Shown: positions 17,736 through 28,351 of the stretch, in pieces
Layout: each line of letters begins with the position of its first letter
How positions within the stretch are numbered: the stretch's first letter is position 1
From: JALORV01 sp963712485
GTDB lineage: Bacteria > Pseudomonadota > Gammaproteobacteria > Burkholderiales > Burkholderiaceae_F
Direction of reading: 5' to 3'
Length of the DNA: 64,000 nucleotides
Assembly (NCBI GenBank): GCA_963712485.1
Contig: CAVQID010000027.1
Location: 66,950 to 130,949 of the forward strand
Made by a program: the position numbers and the translations under genes
Notes under the pieces: generated by a model
What the model was told of the DNA's origin: nothing
The model's database searches: none
The model's input: the letters and a program-made list of their open reading frames with translations, nothing else

Positions 17736-20700
17736 GTGCGTCTACGGCAGATCAAGCTCGCCGGGTTCAAGTCATTCATCGATCCGACACCGATCGATGT
17801 CCCCGGCAGTCTCGTCGGTGTCGTCGGCCCCAACGGCTGCGGCAAGTCCAACGTGATCGACGCCGTGCGCTGGGTGCTCGGCGAGAGCAAGGCCGCCGAA
17901 CTGCGTGGCGAGTCGATGCAGGACGTGATCTTCAATGGCTCCGTCAACCGCAAGCCGGCCGGCCGCGCCAGCGTCGAGCTGGTGTTCGACAACGCCGATG
18001 GCCGCATCGGTGGCGCCTGGGGCCAGTATGCCGAGATCTCCGTCAAGCGCGTGCTGACGCGCGACGGCACCTCGAGTTACTACATCAACAACCAGAACGT
18101 GCGGCGCCGTGACGTGCACGACATGTTCCTCGGTACCGGCCTAGGCCCGCGCGCCTACGCGATCATCGGGCAGGGAATGATTTCCCGCATCGTCGAGGCG
18201 CGTCCGGAAGAGCTGCGGATCTTTCTCGAGGAAGCGGCCGGCATATCGAAGTACAAGGAACGTCGGCGCGAGACTGAGAACCGCCTCGCCGACACGCGCG
18301 ACAACCTGGTGCGGGTCGAAGACATCCTGCGCGAGCTCGACGCCCAGATCGTGCGACTCGAACAGCAGGCCGAAGTCGCGGCACGCTACCGTGACATGCA
18401 CACCGCCCACGACGAGCAGCAACAGCTGCTGTGGCTGACGCGTCGACGCGAGGCCGAGGCCGAACGCGAGAAGGTCGCCCGCGACGTCGAAGCCCGCAGC
18501 ACCGCGCTGGAAGCGCATACCGCCGAACTGCGGGCCGCCGAGCGCGAACTTGAAGAGGTGCGCACCGGCCACTACGGCGCCAGCGATGCGGTGCACGAGG
18601 CGCAGGGCGCACTGTTCCAGGTGAATGCCGAGGTCTCCCGCCTCGAGTCCGAGATCCGCATGATCGTCGAAGGCCGCAGCCGGCTGATGACGCAGATCGA
18701 AACGCTGAAGGCGACGCGCGCACGCCGGGTCGACGAACGCAGCGAACTGCTGGCCCGTGCGGCCGGCCTGGTGCAGACGATCGAGGAGGCGACCCTCAGG
18801 CTGGCGCAATCGCAGACCGCCTGTGTCGAGCACGAAGGTGCATTGCCTGCGCTTGAAGAGGCGTATCAGGCCGCACGTGAAGCGATGACGGCAGCCCGTG
18901 CCCAGGCCGCATTGACAGAGCAGGCGATTGACGCGGCCGGGGTCGAGCAGCGCAACGTCGATCGCCAGCTGGCCGTACTGCAGCAGCGGCGCGAGCGGCT
19001 GGCTGAAGAGCGCGCGTCGATCGGCTCGCCGGACGAGGAGAAGCTTACCGGGTTGCGCGAGGAAGTTCAGCGGCTCGAAGCGCAGCTTGCCGAGCACACC
19101 GATGCACAGGCCGGCGCCGAGGAACGCGTCAGCACGGCGACGGCCGCGCGGCAGCAGCAGGGGGATCAGCGCACCAGCGCGCAGGAAGCGCTGACGCGTA
19201 TCGAGGCCCGACTGGCCGCGCTGCGCCAGGTGCAGGCGAGCGTGGAGGCGGACACGCGGCTCGATCCTTGGCTGACGGCGCAGGGACTCGACACGCTGCC
19301 GCGCCTGTTCCGCAAACTGACGGTCGAGCAGGGATGGGAAACGGCGTTCGAGGCCGTGCTGCGAGAACGGGTCGAAAGCGTTGAAGTCGGGCGTCTTGAC
19401 ACGATCGGTGGGCTCGCCGCAAGTGCGCCCCCGGCTCGCGTGGCATTCTTTTCGACGACCGGCGCGGTCGCACGCGAAGGCGGACATATGCCGGGGTTTG
19501 CACGCCTGTCCGACCGCGTGCGCGGGCACGACGCGGCACTGACGGCGGTACTGACCGACTGGCTCGCCAATGTCTTCGTCGCGCCCGACCTGGGCACGGC
19601 ACTGGCCGCTCGCGACCAGTTGCCGGCCGGCGGTCAGTTCGTCGTGCGCGATGGCCACATGGTGTCGCGCTACGGCGTGCGCTTCTTCGCCGCGGATGAC
19701 GAAAAGTCCGGGCTGCTCGCGCGGCGCCTCGAGATCGAAAACCTCGACAAGGACATCCGGGCGCAGCGGCTCATCGTCGAGGAACGGACCGCCACGCTGG
19801 CACGCACCGAATCGCTGCTGCGTGAAGCGCAGGAGCAGCTCAGTTCCAGCCGGCGCGAGGCGGACCGCGCGCGCGCCAGCCTGCACACGACACAGCTCGA
19901 AGCCGTTCGTCTCGGCGAACTGATCGAGCGGGTCAGGCACCGCAGCGGTCAGATCGAGGCTGAGCTTAGCGAGATCGAAACCCACGAGCAGGAGCTGCGT
20001 GGACTGCGCGACGACGCCGACAATCGCTTCCAGGCGCTCGACTCCGAACTCGCGACACGGCAGGAAGCCGTCGAGGCGGCACGCCTGCGCTACGAGCAGG
20101 CCGACCAGACGCTCCGATCGGCGCGCGATGAGCAACGCGCGCTCGAGAACGCACACCAGCAGGTCGAATTCGCGCTCACTTCCAATCGCGAGCGCGAGCG
20201 CGATGTGACCCATGCCGCCGAAGTGGCCGCCGCCGATGCCGAGCGCCTCGAAGCTGACGTGGCGGCAGCTACGGGGGAACTGGCACGGCTTGATGACGGT
20301 GCCGCACGCGCGGGCCTTGATGGCTGGCTCGGCAAGCGCGCCGCGGCCGAGGAAGCGCTGCGGCAGGCGCGCAGCCGGCTCGATGAGCTCGCCCAGCAGC
20401 TGCGGGCGACCGACGAGCGCCGACTGACGCTCGAGCGCGACCTCGAGCCGCGCCGCCAGAAGATCACCGAGTTGCAGCTGAAGGAGCAGGCAGCGCGCCT
20501 GGCGGCCGAGCAGTTCGCGTTACAGCTGACAGAGGTGAAGGCCGATGAGGCGGCGCTGGCCGAAAAGCTGACCGCCGGCGTGAAGGCCAACACGCTGCAG
20601 GCGGAGATCGCCCGGCTGGCGCAGGAGATTGCGGCGCTGGGTGCAGTCAACATGGCGGCGCTCGAAGAACTGACGACTTCGCGCGAACGCAAGTCCTTCC

Positions 20701-21257
20701 TCGATGCGCAGTCGACCGACCTCAGATCCGCCATCACCACGCTCGAGGATGCGATTCGCAAGATCGACCGCGAGACCCGCGAGATGCTTCAGCAGACGTT
20801 CGACCAGGTCAACACACACTTCGGCCAGCTGTTCCCGAAGCTCTTCGGCGGTGGCGAGGCGCGGCTCATCATGACGGGCGAGGAGATCCTCGACGCCGGT
20901 GTGCAGGTGATGGCGCAGCCGCCGGGCAAGCGCAACAGTACGATCCATCTGCTGTCCGGCGGCGAAAAAGCATTGACCGCGACTGCGCTGGTCTTTGCGC
21001 TGTTCAAGCTCAATCCCGCGCCGTTCTGCCTGCTGGACGAGGTCGACGCGCCGCTCGACGATGCCAACACCGATCGCTTCTGCCGGCTGGTCGAGTCGAT
21101 GACCGACAACACCCAGTTCCTGTTCATCACGCATAACAAGATCGCGATGGAGATGGCGCAGCAGCTGATCGGGGTGACGATGCAGGAGCAGGGTGTTTCG
21201 CGCATCGTCGCGGTCGACATCGAAGGCGCGGTGCGACTGACCGCCGAGGCGGCGTAG
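17736..21257 (+). CDS. smc: Chromosome segregation protein SMC
   Basis: Structural-maintenance-of-chromosomes ATPase that condenses and segregates DNA. About 1173 aa in canonical order: head with Walker A (GPNGCGKSNVIDAVRWVLGE) near residue 32, a long coiled coil, a hinge around residues 500-650, a returning coiled coil, then the ABC signature LLSGGEKALTA near 1070 and Walker B CLLDEVDAPLDD. GTG 17736 is preferred because it gives the family N-terminus VRLRQIKLAGFKSF; an in-frame GTG at 17682 adds 18 non-conserved residues. No strong Shine-Dalgarno is seen. Followed after 5 bp by zipA. Confidence 0.95.
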   Translation: MRLRQIKLAGFKSFIDPTPIDVPGSLVGVVGPNGCGKSNVIDAVRWVLGESKAAELRGESMQDVIFNGSVNRKPAGRASVELVFDNADGRIGGAWGQYAEISVKRVLTRDGTSSYYINNQNVRRRDVHDMFLGTGLGPRAYAIIGQGMISRIVEARPEELRIFLEEAAGISKYKERRRETENRLADTRDNLVRVEDILRELDAQIVRLEQQAEVAARYRDMHTAHDEQQQLLWLTRRREAEAEREKVARDVEARSTALEAHTAELRAAERELEEVRTGHYGASDAVHEAQGALFQVNAEVSRLESEIRMIVEGRSRLMTQIETLKATRARRVDERSELLARAAGLVQTIEEATLRLAQSQTACVEHEGALPALEEAYQAAREAMTAARAQAALTEQAIDAAGVEQRNVDRQLAVLQQRRERLAEERASIGSPDEEKLTGLREEVQRLEAQLAEHTDAQAGAEERVSTATAARQQQGDQRTSAQEALTRIEARLAALRQVQASVEADTRLDPWLTAQGLDTLPRLFRKLTVEQGWETAFEAVLRERVESVEVGRLDTIGGLAASAPPARVAFFSTTGAVAREGGHMPGFARLSDRVRGHDAALTAVLTDWLANVFVAPDLGTALAARDQLPAGGQFVVRDGHMVSRYGVRFFAADDEKSGLLARRLEIENLDKDIRAQRLIVEERTATLARTESLLREAQEQLSSSRREADRARASLHTTQLEAVRLGELIERVRHRSGQIEAELSEIETHEQELRGLRDDADNRFQALDSELATRQEAVEAARLRYEQADQTLRSARDEQRALENAHQQVEFALTSNRERERDVTHAAEVAAADAERLEADVAAATGELARLDDGAARAGLDGWLGKRAAAEEALRQARSRLDELAQQLRATDERRLTLERDLEPRRQKITELQLKEQAARLAAEQFALQLTEVKADEAALAEKLTAGVKANTLQAEIARLAQEIAALGAVNMAALEELTTSRERKSFLDAQSTDLRSAITTLEDAIRKIDRETREMLQQTFDQVNTHFGQLFPKLFGGGEARLIMTGEEILDAGVQVMAQPPGKRNSTIHLLSGGEKALTATALVFALFKLNPAPFCLLDEVDAPLDDANTDRFCRLVESMTDNTQFLFITHNKIAMEMAQQLIGVTMQEQGVSRIVAVDIEGAVRLTAEAA

Positions 21258-21262
21258 GCGCG

Positions 21263-22405
21263 ATGACGGACTTGCACTGGGCGCTGCTCGGGATTGCCGG
21301 CGTCCTGCTGCTGGCGATCTGGCTCTATGGCCTGTGGCAGGAGCGTCGCGCGGTCGCCCGCCTCGACGCGGCGCTGCGTCCTGGTGTCGGCGACCCGCTC
21401 GTCGAGATCCGTCCGACGCCGACCACAGCCACATCCTCCGCGCGACGCATCGAGCCGCGACTCGATGAGCCCCTGGCCGGGGCAGCGCCGGAGACGATCA
21501 GGCAGGCGTCAGCGGCAGCGGTCCCCGCTGCCGCTGACGAAACGCTCGAGGAATCCGCGGCGCACAGCGACGAGCTGATCATCGATCGTGTGGAACCGTC
21601 GGCCTATGCGCTCCCGGATGGCTGGGCCGAAGACCCTCTTCTCGATTTCGTCATCGAGCTCCGGTGTACGCATGCGATCGATGGTGTATCCGCTCTCGAG
21701 GCCCGCAGCCAGCTTGACCGCCTGCAACTGTTGCTGCCCACTCACCTCGCGGTGTGGGACGCCAAGTCGCAGCAGTGGACCGCTCCCGATCGCTTCGGTT
21801 TCTATTCGGATTTGCTCGTGGCGGTGCAAATGGCTCATCGCAAGGGCGCGCTTGGCGAGATCGACGCGACGCGATTCGTCTCAACGACGCAGCAGATCGC
21901 GCTGGCGGTGGATGCCGATTTCGATGCCCCTGATGTGCCGCGGCTTGTCGCGCAGGCCGCGGAGCTGGACCAGTTGTGCGCCCGCTTCGACGTGCAGATC
22001 ACGCTGACCGTCGGCGCTGCGGAGAGCCCCTGGACGGCGAACATCGTTCAGTCGGCGCTCGGCGCGCTGGGCTTTGCGCCGGTGGCGGCGGGCCGGTGGG
22101 AATTGCGCGAGGGTGAGGGACTCGTCCTCGTCGTGACCGCGGCCGCGTTGCCCGCGGAAAGGCTCGCGGTGACGATCGATGTGCCCTTGGTGCGTCCGGA
22201 AAGTTCGCCGCTGGCGCGGCAGTATGCGATTGCGGACCAGCTGGCGACGCGTTTGAATGGTCATGTGGTCGACGACAACGGGCGCCCGGTGCAACGCGAG
22301 GCGCACTTCGCCGTCGCCGCCCAACTGGCTGGGCTGTACGAACAGATGCACGCGGCCGGCATCGCTGCGGGTTCCGGGCGCGCGCGGCGACTGTATGCGG
22401 CCTAG
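21263..22405 (+). CDS. zipA: Cell division protein ZipA
   Basis: Membrane anchor tethering FtsZ filaments at midcell. About 380 aa: a single N-terminal membrane helix (WALLGIAGVLLLAIWLYGLW) with the N-terminus outside, a basic stretch, a variable Pro/Ala/Glu-rich linker (residues about 40-120) and a C-terminal FtsZ-binding domain of about 140 residues. Sequence conservation in ZipA is weak, so the call rests on this architecture and on the position between smc and ligA, the usual ZipA location in Beta- and Gammaproteobacteria. Confidence 0.85.
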   Translation: MTDLHWALLGIAGVLLLAIWLYGLWQERRAVARLDAALRPGVGDPLVEIRPTPTTATSSARRIEPRLDEPLAGAAPETIRQASAAAVPAAADETLEESAAHSDELIIDRVEPSAYALPDGWAEDPLLDFVIELRCTHAIDGVSALEARSQLDRLQLLLPTHLAVWDAKSQQWTAPDRFGFYSDLLVAVQMAHRKGALGEIDATRFVSTTQQIALAVDADFDAPDVPRLVAQAAELDQLCARFDVQITLTVGAAESPWTANIVQSALGALGFAPVAAGRWELREGEGLVLVVTAAALPAERLAVTIDVPLVRPESSPLARQYAIADQLATRLNGHVVDDNGRPVQREAHFAVAAQLAGLYEQMHAAGIAAGSGRARRLYAA

Positions 22406-22459
22406 TCATGGAACGGTCCGCGCGGCCTGAGTTCCGTTCGCCTGCGCGGCAACTCTGAG

Positions 22460-24496
22460 ATGCCCCCGGCAAAGCGAGATTCCGCGATCGACCGAGTTCG
22501 GCAACTGCGTGAGCAGATTGCGCGCGCTGACTACGAGTACTACGTGCTCGCCGCGCCGACGCTGCCCGACGCGGAATATGACCGGATCTTTCGTGAACTG
22601 CAGGCGCTCGAAGCGTCGCATCCCGGGCTGGTAACACCCGACTCGCCGACGCAACGCGTTGCCGGCGCCTTGCGGTCCGATCTGCCGAAAATCCGCCACG
22701 CGGTTCCCATGCTGTCGATCCGGACCGAGACCGATGCCGGGCCGAACGGCGCGCGCGCGTTCGACGCCCGTATCCGTCGCGAACTCGGACTGACCGAGAG
22801 CGACCCTGATGTCGAGTATTCAGCGGAACTGAAGTTTGACGGCCTGGCCGTGAATCTGCGGTACGAGGACGGCGTACTGGTTCGGGCCGCGACGCGCGGC
22901 GATGGCGAGGAGGGCGAGGACGTGACGCCGAACGCCCGCACGATACGGGCGATCCCGCTGAGGTTGAGCGGGGTGCGGGCAGCGGTGCTTGAGGTGCGCG
23001 GCGAAGTGTTCCTGCGGAGGCGCGAGTTCGAGCTCGTCAACGAACGCCAGCGCGAGGCCGGTGAAAAGGTCTTCGTGAATCCGCGCAACGCCGCAGCCGG
23101 CTTTCTGCGGCAGCTGGATGCCAGGGCCACGGCGAGCCGGCCACTGTCCTTCTATGCGTACGGTCTCGGCGAAGTCGCCGGATGGCGCACGCCGCCGACG
23201 CACAGCGGCGTGCTCGACGCGCTGGCTGCGATGGGCGTGCCGGTGGCGTCCGATCGACGGGTCGCGCTCGGCGCCGAAGCGCTGGTGGCGTATCACGGCG
23301 AGATCGCGGCGCGGCGCGACCAGTTGCCGTTCGATATCGATGGCGTCGTCTACAAGGTCAACCGGCTCGACCTGCAGCGCGAACTCGGTTTCGTGTCGCG
23401 CGAGCCGCGCTGGGCGGTCGCGCACAAGTACCCGGCCCAGGAAGAGCTCACGCAGGTGACCGGAATCGACGTCCAGGTCGGGCGGACCGGAAAGATCACG
23501 CCGGTCGCGCGGCTCGCCCCGGTCTTCGTCGGTGGCGTGACTGTCAGCAATGCCACGCTGCACAACGAGGACTACATTCGCAGCCTCGGCCTGATGATCG
23601 GCGACACCGTCATCGTGCGCCGCGCCGGCGATGTCATCCCGCAGGTGGTCTCGGTACTGCCGGATCGCCGGCCCAAGGTCGCGCGCGCCTTTGCGATGCC
23701 CGCGGCCTGCCCGGTGTGCGGCTCCAGCGTTGCGCGCGAGGAAGGCGAAAAGGATCTGCGCTGTACCGGCGGGCTCTTCTGTCCCGCGCAGCGCAAGCAG
23801 GCGCTGCTGCACTTCGCCGGGCGCCGAGCGCTTGACATCGAAGGCCTGGGAGACAAGCTGGTCGAGCAGCTGGTTGACGAAGGGCTGGTGAAGACGCCGG
23901 CGGATCTCTTCAAGCTCGGACTCGGATCCATCGCCGGACTCGAGCGCATGGCGGACAAATCGGCGCGCAACCTGATGTCGGCGCTCGAGCGCGCTCGCAG
24001 CACATCGCTCGAGCGTTTCATCTACGCCCTCGGGATACGCCATGTCGGCGAGTCGACCGCGCGCGACCTCGCGCGGCACTTCGGATCGATGGGCAAATTG
24101 ATGGATGCTTCGGAGGACGAGTTGCTGCAGGTGAGCGACGTCGGTCCTGTCGTGGCCGCGTCGATCGCGCGCTTCTTCGCCGAACCGCACAATCGGCAGG
24201 TGGTCGAGCAGCTGCGCGCCGCGGGAGTGCACTGGAGCGAGGAAAGCGCGCCGCGTCGTCCGGCGGGTGCGCTGGCGGGCAAGACCCTGGTGCTTACCGG
24301 TACGCTTCCGCACTGGAGCCGCGACGAAGCGCGTGACCGGATCGAGGCGGCCGGCGGCAAAGTCGCGAGTTCCGTGTCAAAGAAGACCGATTACGTCGTG
24401 GCCGGTACCGAGGCCGGCAGCAAGCTCGACAAGGCCGTCGAGCTGGGGGTGACCGTCATTGATGAGGCCCGATTGAAAACCATGCTGGAAGACTGA
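22460..24496 (+). CDS. ligA: NAD-dependent DNA ligase LigA
   Basis: Seals nicks during replication and repair using NAD+. 678 aa with full domain order: domain Ia (ADYEYYVLAAPTLPDAEYDR), the adenylation domain with nucleophilic Lys about 125 in ELKFDGLAVNLRYEDG, an OB fold (VGRTGKITPVARL), a four-Cys zinc finger (CPVCGS...CTGGLFCPAQ), helix-hairpin-helix repeats (IEGLGDKLVEQL, ALGIRHVGEST) and a C-terminal BRCT domain (GKTLVLTGTLPHWSRDEARD). The stop overlaps the next gene's start as TGATG, indicating translational coupling. Confidence 0.97.
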   Translation: MPPAKRDSAIDRVRQLREQIARADYEYYVLAAPTLPDAEYDRIFRELQALEASHPGLVTPDSPTQRVAGALRSDLPKIRHAVPMLSIRTETDAGPNGARAFDARIRRELGLTESDPDVEYSAELKFDGLAVNLRYEDGVLVRAATRGDGEEGEDVTPNARTIRAIPLRLSGVRAAVLEVRGEVFLRRREFELVNERQREAGEKVFVNPRNAAAGFLRQLDARATASRPLSFYAYGLGEVAGWRTPPTHSGVLDALAAMGVPVASDRRVALGAEALVAYHGEIAARRDQLPFDIDGVVYKVNRLDLQRELGFVSREPRWAVAHKYPAQEELTQVTGIDVQVGRTGKITPVARLAPVFVGGVTVSNATLHNEDYIRSLGLMIGDTVIVRRAGDVIPQVVSVLPDRRPKVARAFAMPAACPVCGSSVAREEGEKDLRCTGGLFCPAQRKQALLHFAGRRALDIEGLGDKLVEQLVDEGLVKTPADLFKLGLGSIAGLERMADKSARNLMSALERARSTSLERFIYALGIRHVGESTARDLARHFGSMGKLMDASEDELLQVSDVGPVVAASIARFFAEPHNRQVVEQLRAAGVHWSEESAPRRPAGALAGKTLVLTGTLPHWSRDEARDRIEAAGGKVASSVSKKTDYVVAGTEAGSKLDKAVELGVTVIDEARLKTMLED

Positions 24497-25239
24497 TGTA
24501 CGCAATCATTGGTGGCAGCGGCCTGGCGAAATTGTCGGCCCTCGAAGCGCCCCGGCGGCAGGTCATGCGCACACCGTACGGCGAGCCGTCGGGTGCACTC
24601 ACGTTCGGCCGGTTTGCCGGTACCGAGGTTGTGTTCCTCGCGCGCCACGGCTACGGGCACACGCTGGCTCCGCACGAGATCAACTATCGCGCGAACCTGT
24701 GGGCGCTGCGTGAACTGAAGGCGGAGGGCGTGCTTTCGGTGGCGACCGTCGGCGGAATACGTGACGACATCGGTCCCGGCGCGCTTGTCGTTCCGGACCA
24801 GATCATCGATTACACGCACAGCCGCAAATCCACGTTCTTCGAAGGCTCGGAGATGCCGGTGATCCATGTCGATTTCACCGAGCCGTATACGCCGGCGCTG
24901 CGGCAACGACTGCTGCAGGCCGCAGCCTCGTGCGGCGAGCCGGTGATTGACGGCGGTGTTTACGCGTGCACCCAGGGCCCGCGACTGGAGACGGCGGCCG
25001 AAATCGAGCGCATCGCCCGGGACGGCGGCGACCTGGTGGGCATGACGGGCATGCCGGAAGCGGCGCTCGCGCGCGAAGCGGAACTGGCCTATGCCACGCT
25101 GGGCGTCGTCGTGAACCACGCGGCGGGTCGCGGCGACAGCCGGCACGCAATAAAGCTGGATGAGCTCGAAGAAGTGATGCGCGCGACGATGACGCGTGCC
25201 GTGCGTATCTTGGCGGCGTTTTTCGGAACCGAGAAGTGA
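24496..25239 (+). CDS. mtnP: S-methyl-5'-thioinosine/thioadenosine phosphorylase
   Basis: Purine nucleoside phosphorylase of the MTAP family that cleaves methylthio-nucleosides for salvage of the methylthioribose moiety. The 247-aa protein starts MYAIIGGSGLAKL and contains the family motifs VFLARHGYGHTLAPHEINYR, TVGGIRDDIGPG and GMTGMPEAALAREAELAYA. In Proteobacteria of this type the preferred substrate is often methylthioinosine, which sequence alone cannot settle here. It overlaps ligA by 1 bp (TGATG) and def by 4 bp (GTGA). Confidence 0.85.
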   Translation: MYAIIGGSGLAKLSALEAPRRQVMRTPYGEPSGALTFGRFAGTEVVFLARHGYGHTLAPHEINYRANLWALRELKAEGVLSVATVGGIRDDIGPGALVVPDQIIDYTHSRKSTFFEGSEMPVIHVDFTEPYTPALRQRLLQAAASCGEPVIDGGVYACTQGPRLETAAEIERIARDGGDLVGMTGMPEAALAREAELAYATLGVVVNHAAGRGDSRHAIKLDELEEVMRATMTRAVRILAAFFGTEK

Positions 25240-25781
25240 TTCGCGAGATCCTGCGCATGGGTGACCCGCGCCTGCTGCGCGTTGCCGAGCCCGTGCGCGA
25301 CTTCGGCACCACGGAACTGCGCACGCTGGTGGCCGACATGTTCGACACGATGCACGCGGCCAACGGAGCCGGACTGGCAGCGCCGCAGATCGGCGTTGCA
25401 CTGCGCGTGGTGATCTTCGGCTATGCAGACCCGGCCATGCGCAATCCACGCTACCCCGATGCCGATCCGGTTCCGCAGACGATCCTTCTCAACCCGCAGC
25501 TCGAGCCGCTGTCCGACGCGACGGAAGAGGGGTGGGAGGGATGCCTGTCCGTTCCCGGGCTTCGTGGCATCGTCGATCGCTACAGTCACCTCAGGTACCG
25601 CGGGTTCGACCTCGAGGGCAGGCCGATCGAACGCGTCGCCGACGGATTTCATGCACGGGTAGTGCAGCACGAGTGCGATCACCTCGATGGCGTGCTCTAC
25701 CCGATGCGCGTGCGTGACTTCACGCGCTTCGGCTACACGGAAGTGCTGTTTCCGGAGTTTTCCGACCAGCCCGACGACTGA
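25236..25781 (+). CDS. def: Peptide deformylase
   Basis: Metalloenzyme removing the formyl group from nascent protein N-termini. The 181-aa protein carries all three motifs in order: GAGLAAPQIG, EGCLSVPG (metal-binding Cys) and QHECDHLDG (HExxH). The GTG start at 25236 overlaps the phosphorylase stop. The map gene, for the next processing step, lies 2.6 kb downstream on the other strand. glnD is convergent with a gap of 9 bp. Confidence 0.96.
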   Translation: MIREILRMGDPRLLRVAEPVRDFGTTELRTLVADMFDTMHAANGAGLAAPQIGVALRVVIFGYADPAMRNPRYPDADPVPQTILLNPQLEPLSDATEEGWEGCLSVPGLRGIVDRYSHLRYRGFDLEGRPIERVADGFHARVVQHECDHLDGVLYPMRVRDFTRFGYTEVLFPEFSDQPDD

Positions 25782-25790
25782 ACCGCGCCG

Positions 25791-28347
25791 TTACGGCGCC
25801 AGGGCCAGCAGCAGGTCCTGCTCGATGTCGAGTTGACTGCGCGCGTCGTCCAGTTCCGGACCGGACACCAGGAAAACGTCCTCCGCGCGCTCGCCGAGCG
25901 TGAGTACTTTCGCCGAGTGTACGTTAAGGCCGTGCTGCGTCAGAACACGCGCGATCGAATAGAGCAGGCCGAGCCGGTCGGTCGCGGTGACGGACAGCAG
26001 GTAACGCGATCCGCGCTCGTCCGGTTGCAGCCGGACTTCGGGCGTGACCGGAAAATGGCGTGACTGACGCGACATCCGCCCTTTTGCCGGCACCGGCAGC
26101 TCGTGGCGCTTGGCAATCCACTCGGCCAGCTCGTGTTCGACCTGAGCCAGCAGTTCCCGGTAATGCGGCGAACGGCCGTTGTCGGTGACCAGGAAGGTGT
26201 CGAGCGCGTAGCCGTGCCGGGTCGTGTGGATGCGCGCGTCAAGGATGCTCAGATTGCGGCTGTCGAAATAGCCGCAGACGCGGGCGAACAGGTCCTTCTG
26301 GTCGCGCACGTAGATCAGCACCTCGGCGCCTTCACCGATCCGCGCCAGGCGCGCGCGCACGACCGGCTTGTCGGTCTCGACGCGGGAAAACAGTGATCGC
26401 GTGTGCCAGGCGATGTCCTGCGCGCTGTGCCGCAGGAAGTAGACGACATCAAGCTGCGCCCACAGCGCTTCTCTGGCACTGTCGGTGAGCCCGTAAAGCC
26501 GCAGGATGCGCAGCGCTTCTTCCTTGCGGCCGTCGAGGACGGCCATCGACGACACGCTGCCGCCGCCGAGCAGCCGGCGAGTGGAGCGGAACAGGTCCTC
26601 GAGCAGCTTGCCCTTCCAGGCGTTCCAGACCTTCGGACTGGTGCCGCGGATGTCGGCGACGGTCAGCAGGTAAAGCGCGACCAGGACGCGGTCGTTCTTC
26701 ACCAGCGCTGCGAAGCGACGAATCACTGCCTCGTCGGCGAGATCCTGCTTCTGCGCGACCTGCGACATCGACAGGTGATGCACGACCAGAAAGACGACCA
26801 GACCCGTGTCGTCTGCGGACAGGCCGTGTTCGCGGCAGAAGCGTCTCAGCGTCGCGGGCGCCGAGCGTGCTGTGATCGCCACCGCGGCCCTTCGCGATGT
26901 CATGGAACAGTGCGGCGATGTACAGCAGCCAGGGCTTGTCGAAGTCGGTGATCAGCTGGCTGCACAACGGGTATTCATGCGCGTGCTCGGCCAGCGCGAA
27001 GCGCCGCAGGTTGCGCAGCACCTGCAGGATGTGCTGGTCCACCGTGTAGACGTGGAAAAGGTCATGCTGCATCTGGCCGACGATGCGGCGGAACACCGGC
27101 AGATAGCGGCCCAGCACCGACAACTGGTTCATTCGTCGCAGTTCGTGCAGCACGCCCTTCGGCTGCTGCAGTATCGCGAGGAAGGTCGCGCGGTTGCGCG
27201 GATCGCGACGGTAGCGTGCATCGATCTTCACGCGCGCATGCCACAGCGCGCGCATCAGCGGCGCCGACATGCCGCGCAGTTCCTGGTGCTGTGCCATCAG
27301 CAGGAACGCGCGCAGGATGCCGTTCGGGTCGCTGTCCAGTGCGTCGGGTGCGCGCAGGTCGAGCAGTTCACTGCGTGTGACGAATGTCTCGTCGAGCGGC
27401 TCGGCCGCCTCGTCGGCACCGTGCAGCAGCCGAAGTTCGATGTTCTGCAGCACCTGCGTATTCATCTGCGTGACCGCCTTGGCCGACCAGTAGTAGCGCT
27501 GCATCAGTACTTCACTGGCGCGACGCGCGGCGGTGGCGCGGTAGCCGGCATGCTCGGCGACGGCATGCTGAACGTCGAACACCAGCCGGTCTTCGCGCCG
27601 GCCCGTGACCAGGTGCAGCCAGGCGCGGATTTCCTTCAGCCGTCGCTCACTGCGCCGAATCAGCCCGGCCTCCTCGGCCGTGATCAGGCCGTTGCGCGCA
27701 AGCTCGGTCCAGCGCGTGCCGTAGCCGGTGGCCCGCGCAATCCACAGCAACACGTGCAGGTCCCGCAGCCCGCCAGGGCTTTCCTTGACATTGGGCTCGA
27801 GGCTGTACGGCGACTCGTTGTACTTGGTGTAGCGCTGGCGTTGTTCGAGAACTTTCGAGCGAAAGTAGGCCTGGCGGTCGAGCGTCTCGACGATGGCGCG
27901 CTGGAAGCGCCGGAAGAGCGGCCTTGGACCGGCGATGAGGCGCGCCTCGAGCAGCGAAGTCAGCACGGTCACATCCGCGCGGGCCTCGTGCTGACATTCC
28001 CCGACCGTGCGGACACTGTGGCCGACGGTGAAGCCGAAGTCCCAGAGGCGGCTCACCAGAGTCTCGATCTGCGCGCGTTCGGCGTCGGTGGGATCGTGCT
28101 CTAGCAGGATGAGGACGTCGACATCGGAGTGCGGAAACAGCTCGCCGCGTCCGTAGCCACCTACCGCGACCAGCGCCGCGTGCTGTTCGAGGCCGGTGCT
28201 CCGGGCCAGCTGCCGCAGCACGCGATCGGTGGAGCGCGACAGGCCCTTGAGCAGCCCTTCGACCGGCCCTGCGGACTGGAAGCGGGCAACCAGTGCATCA
28301 CGCTCCAGTCGCAGGCTGTCCCGCAGCTGGAGGCCGACGTCGTTCAT
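25791..28347 (-). CDS. glnD: [Protein-PII] uridylyltransferase GlnD, one single-base frameshift
   Basis: Bifunctional nitrogen sensor that uridylylates PII when glutamine is low and deuridylylates it when high. About 851 aa: nucleotidyltransferase domain (GGYGRGELFPHSDVDVLILL), a helical linker (SPGGLRDLHVLLWIARATG), an HD domain (LLYIAALFHDIAKGRGGDHS) and two C-terminal ACT domains (LFARVCGYFDSRNLSILDAR; DRLGLLYSIARVLTQHGLNV). A surplus a at 26848 breaks the frame; removing it gives DARRFCREHGLS. All catalytic segments are otherwise present. It sits 4 bp after map. Confidence 0.92.
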
Positions 28348-28351
28348 CGGA

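Noticed and set aside
18141..20213. 690-codon minus-strand open frame inside smc
   Set aside because: Mirror of the high-GC smc coding frame; no recognisable domain, while the plus strand is an intact SMC.
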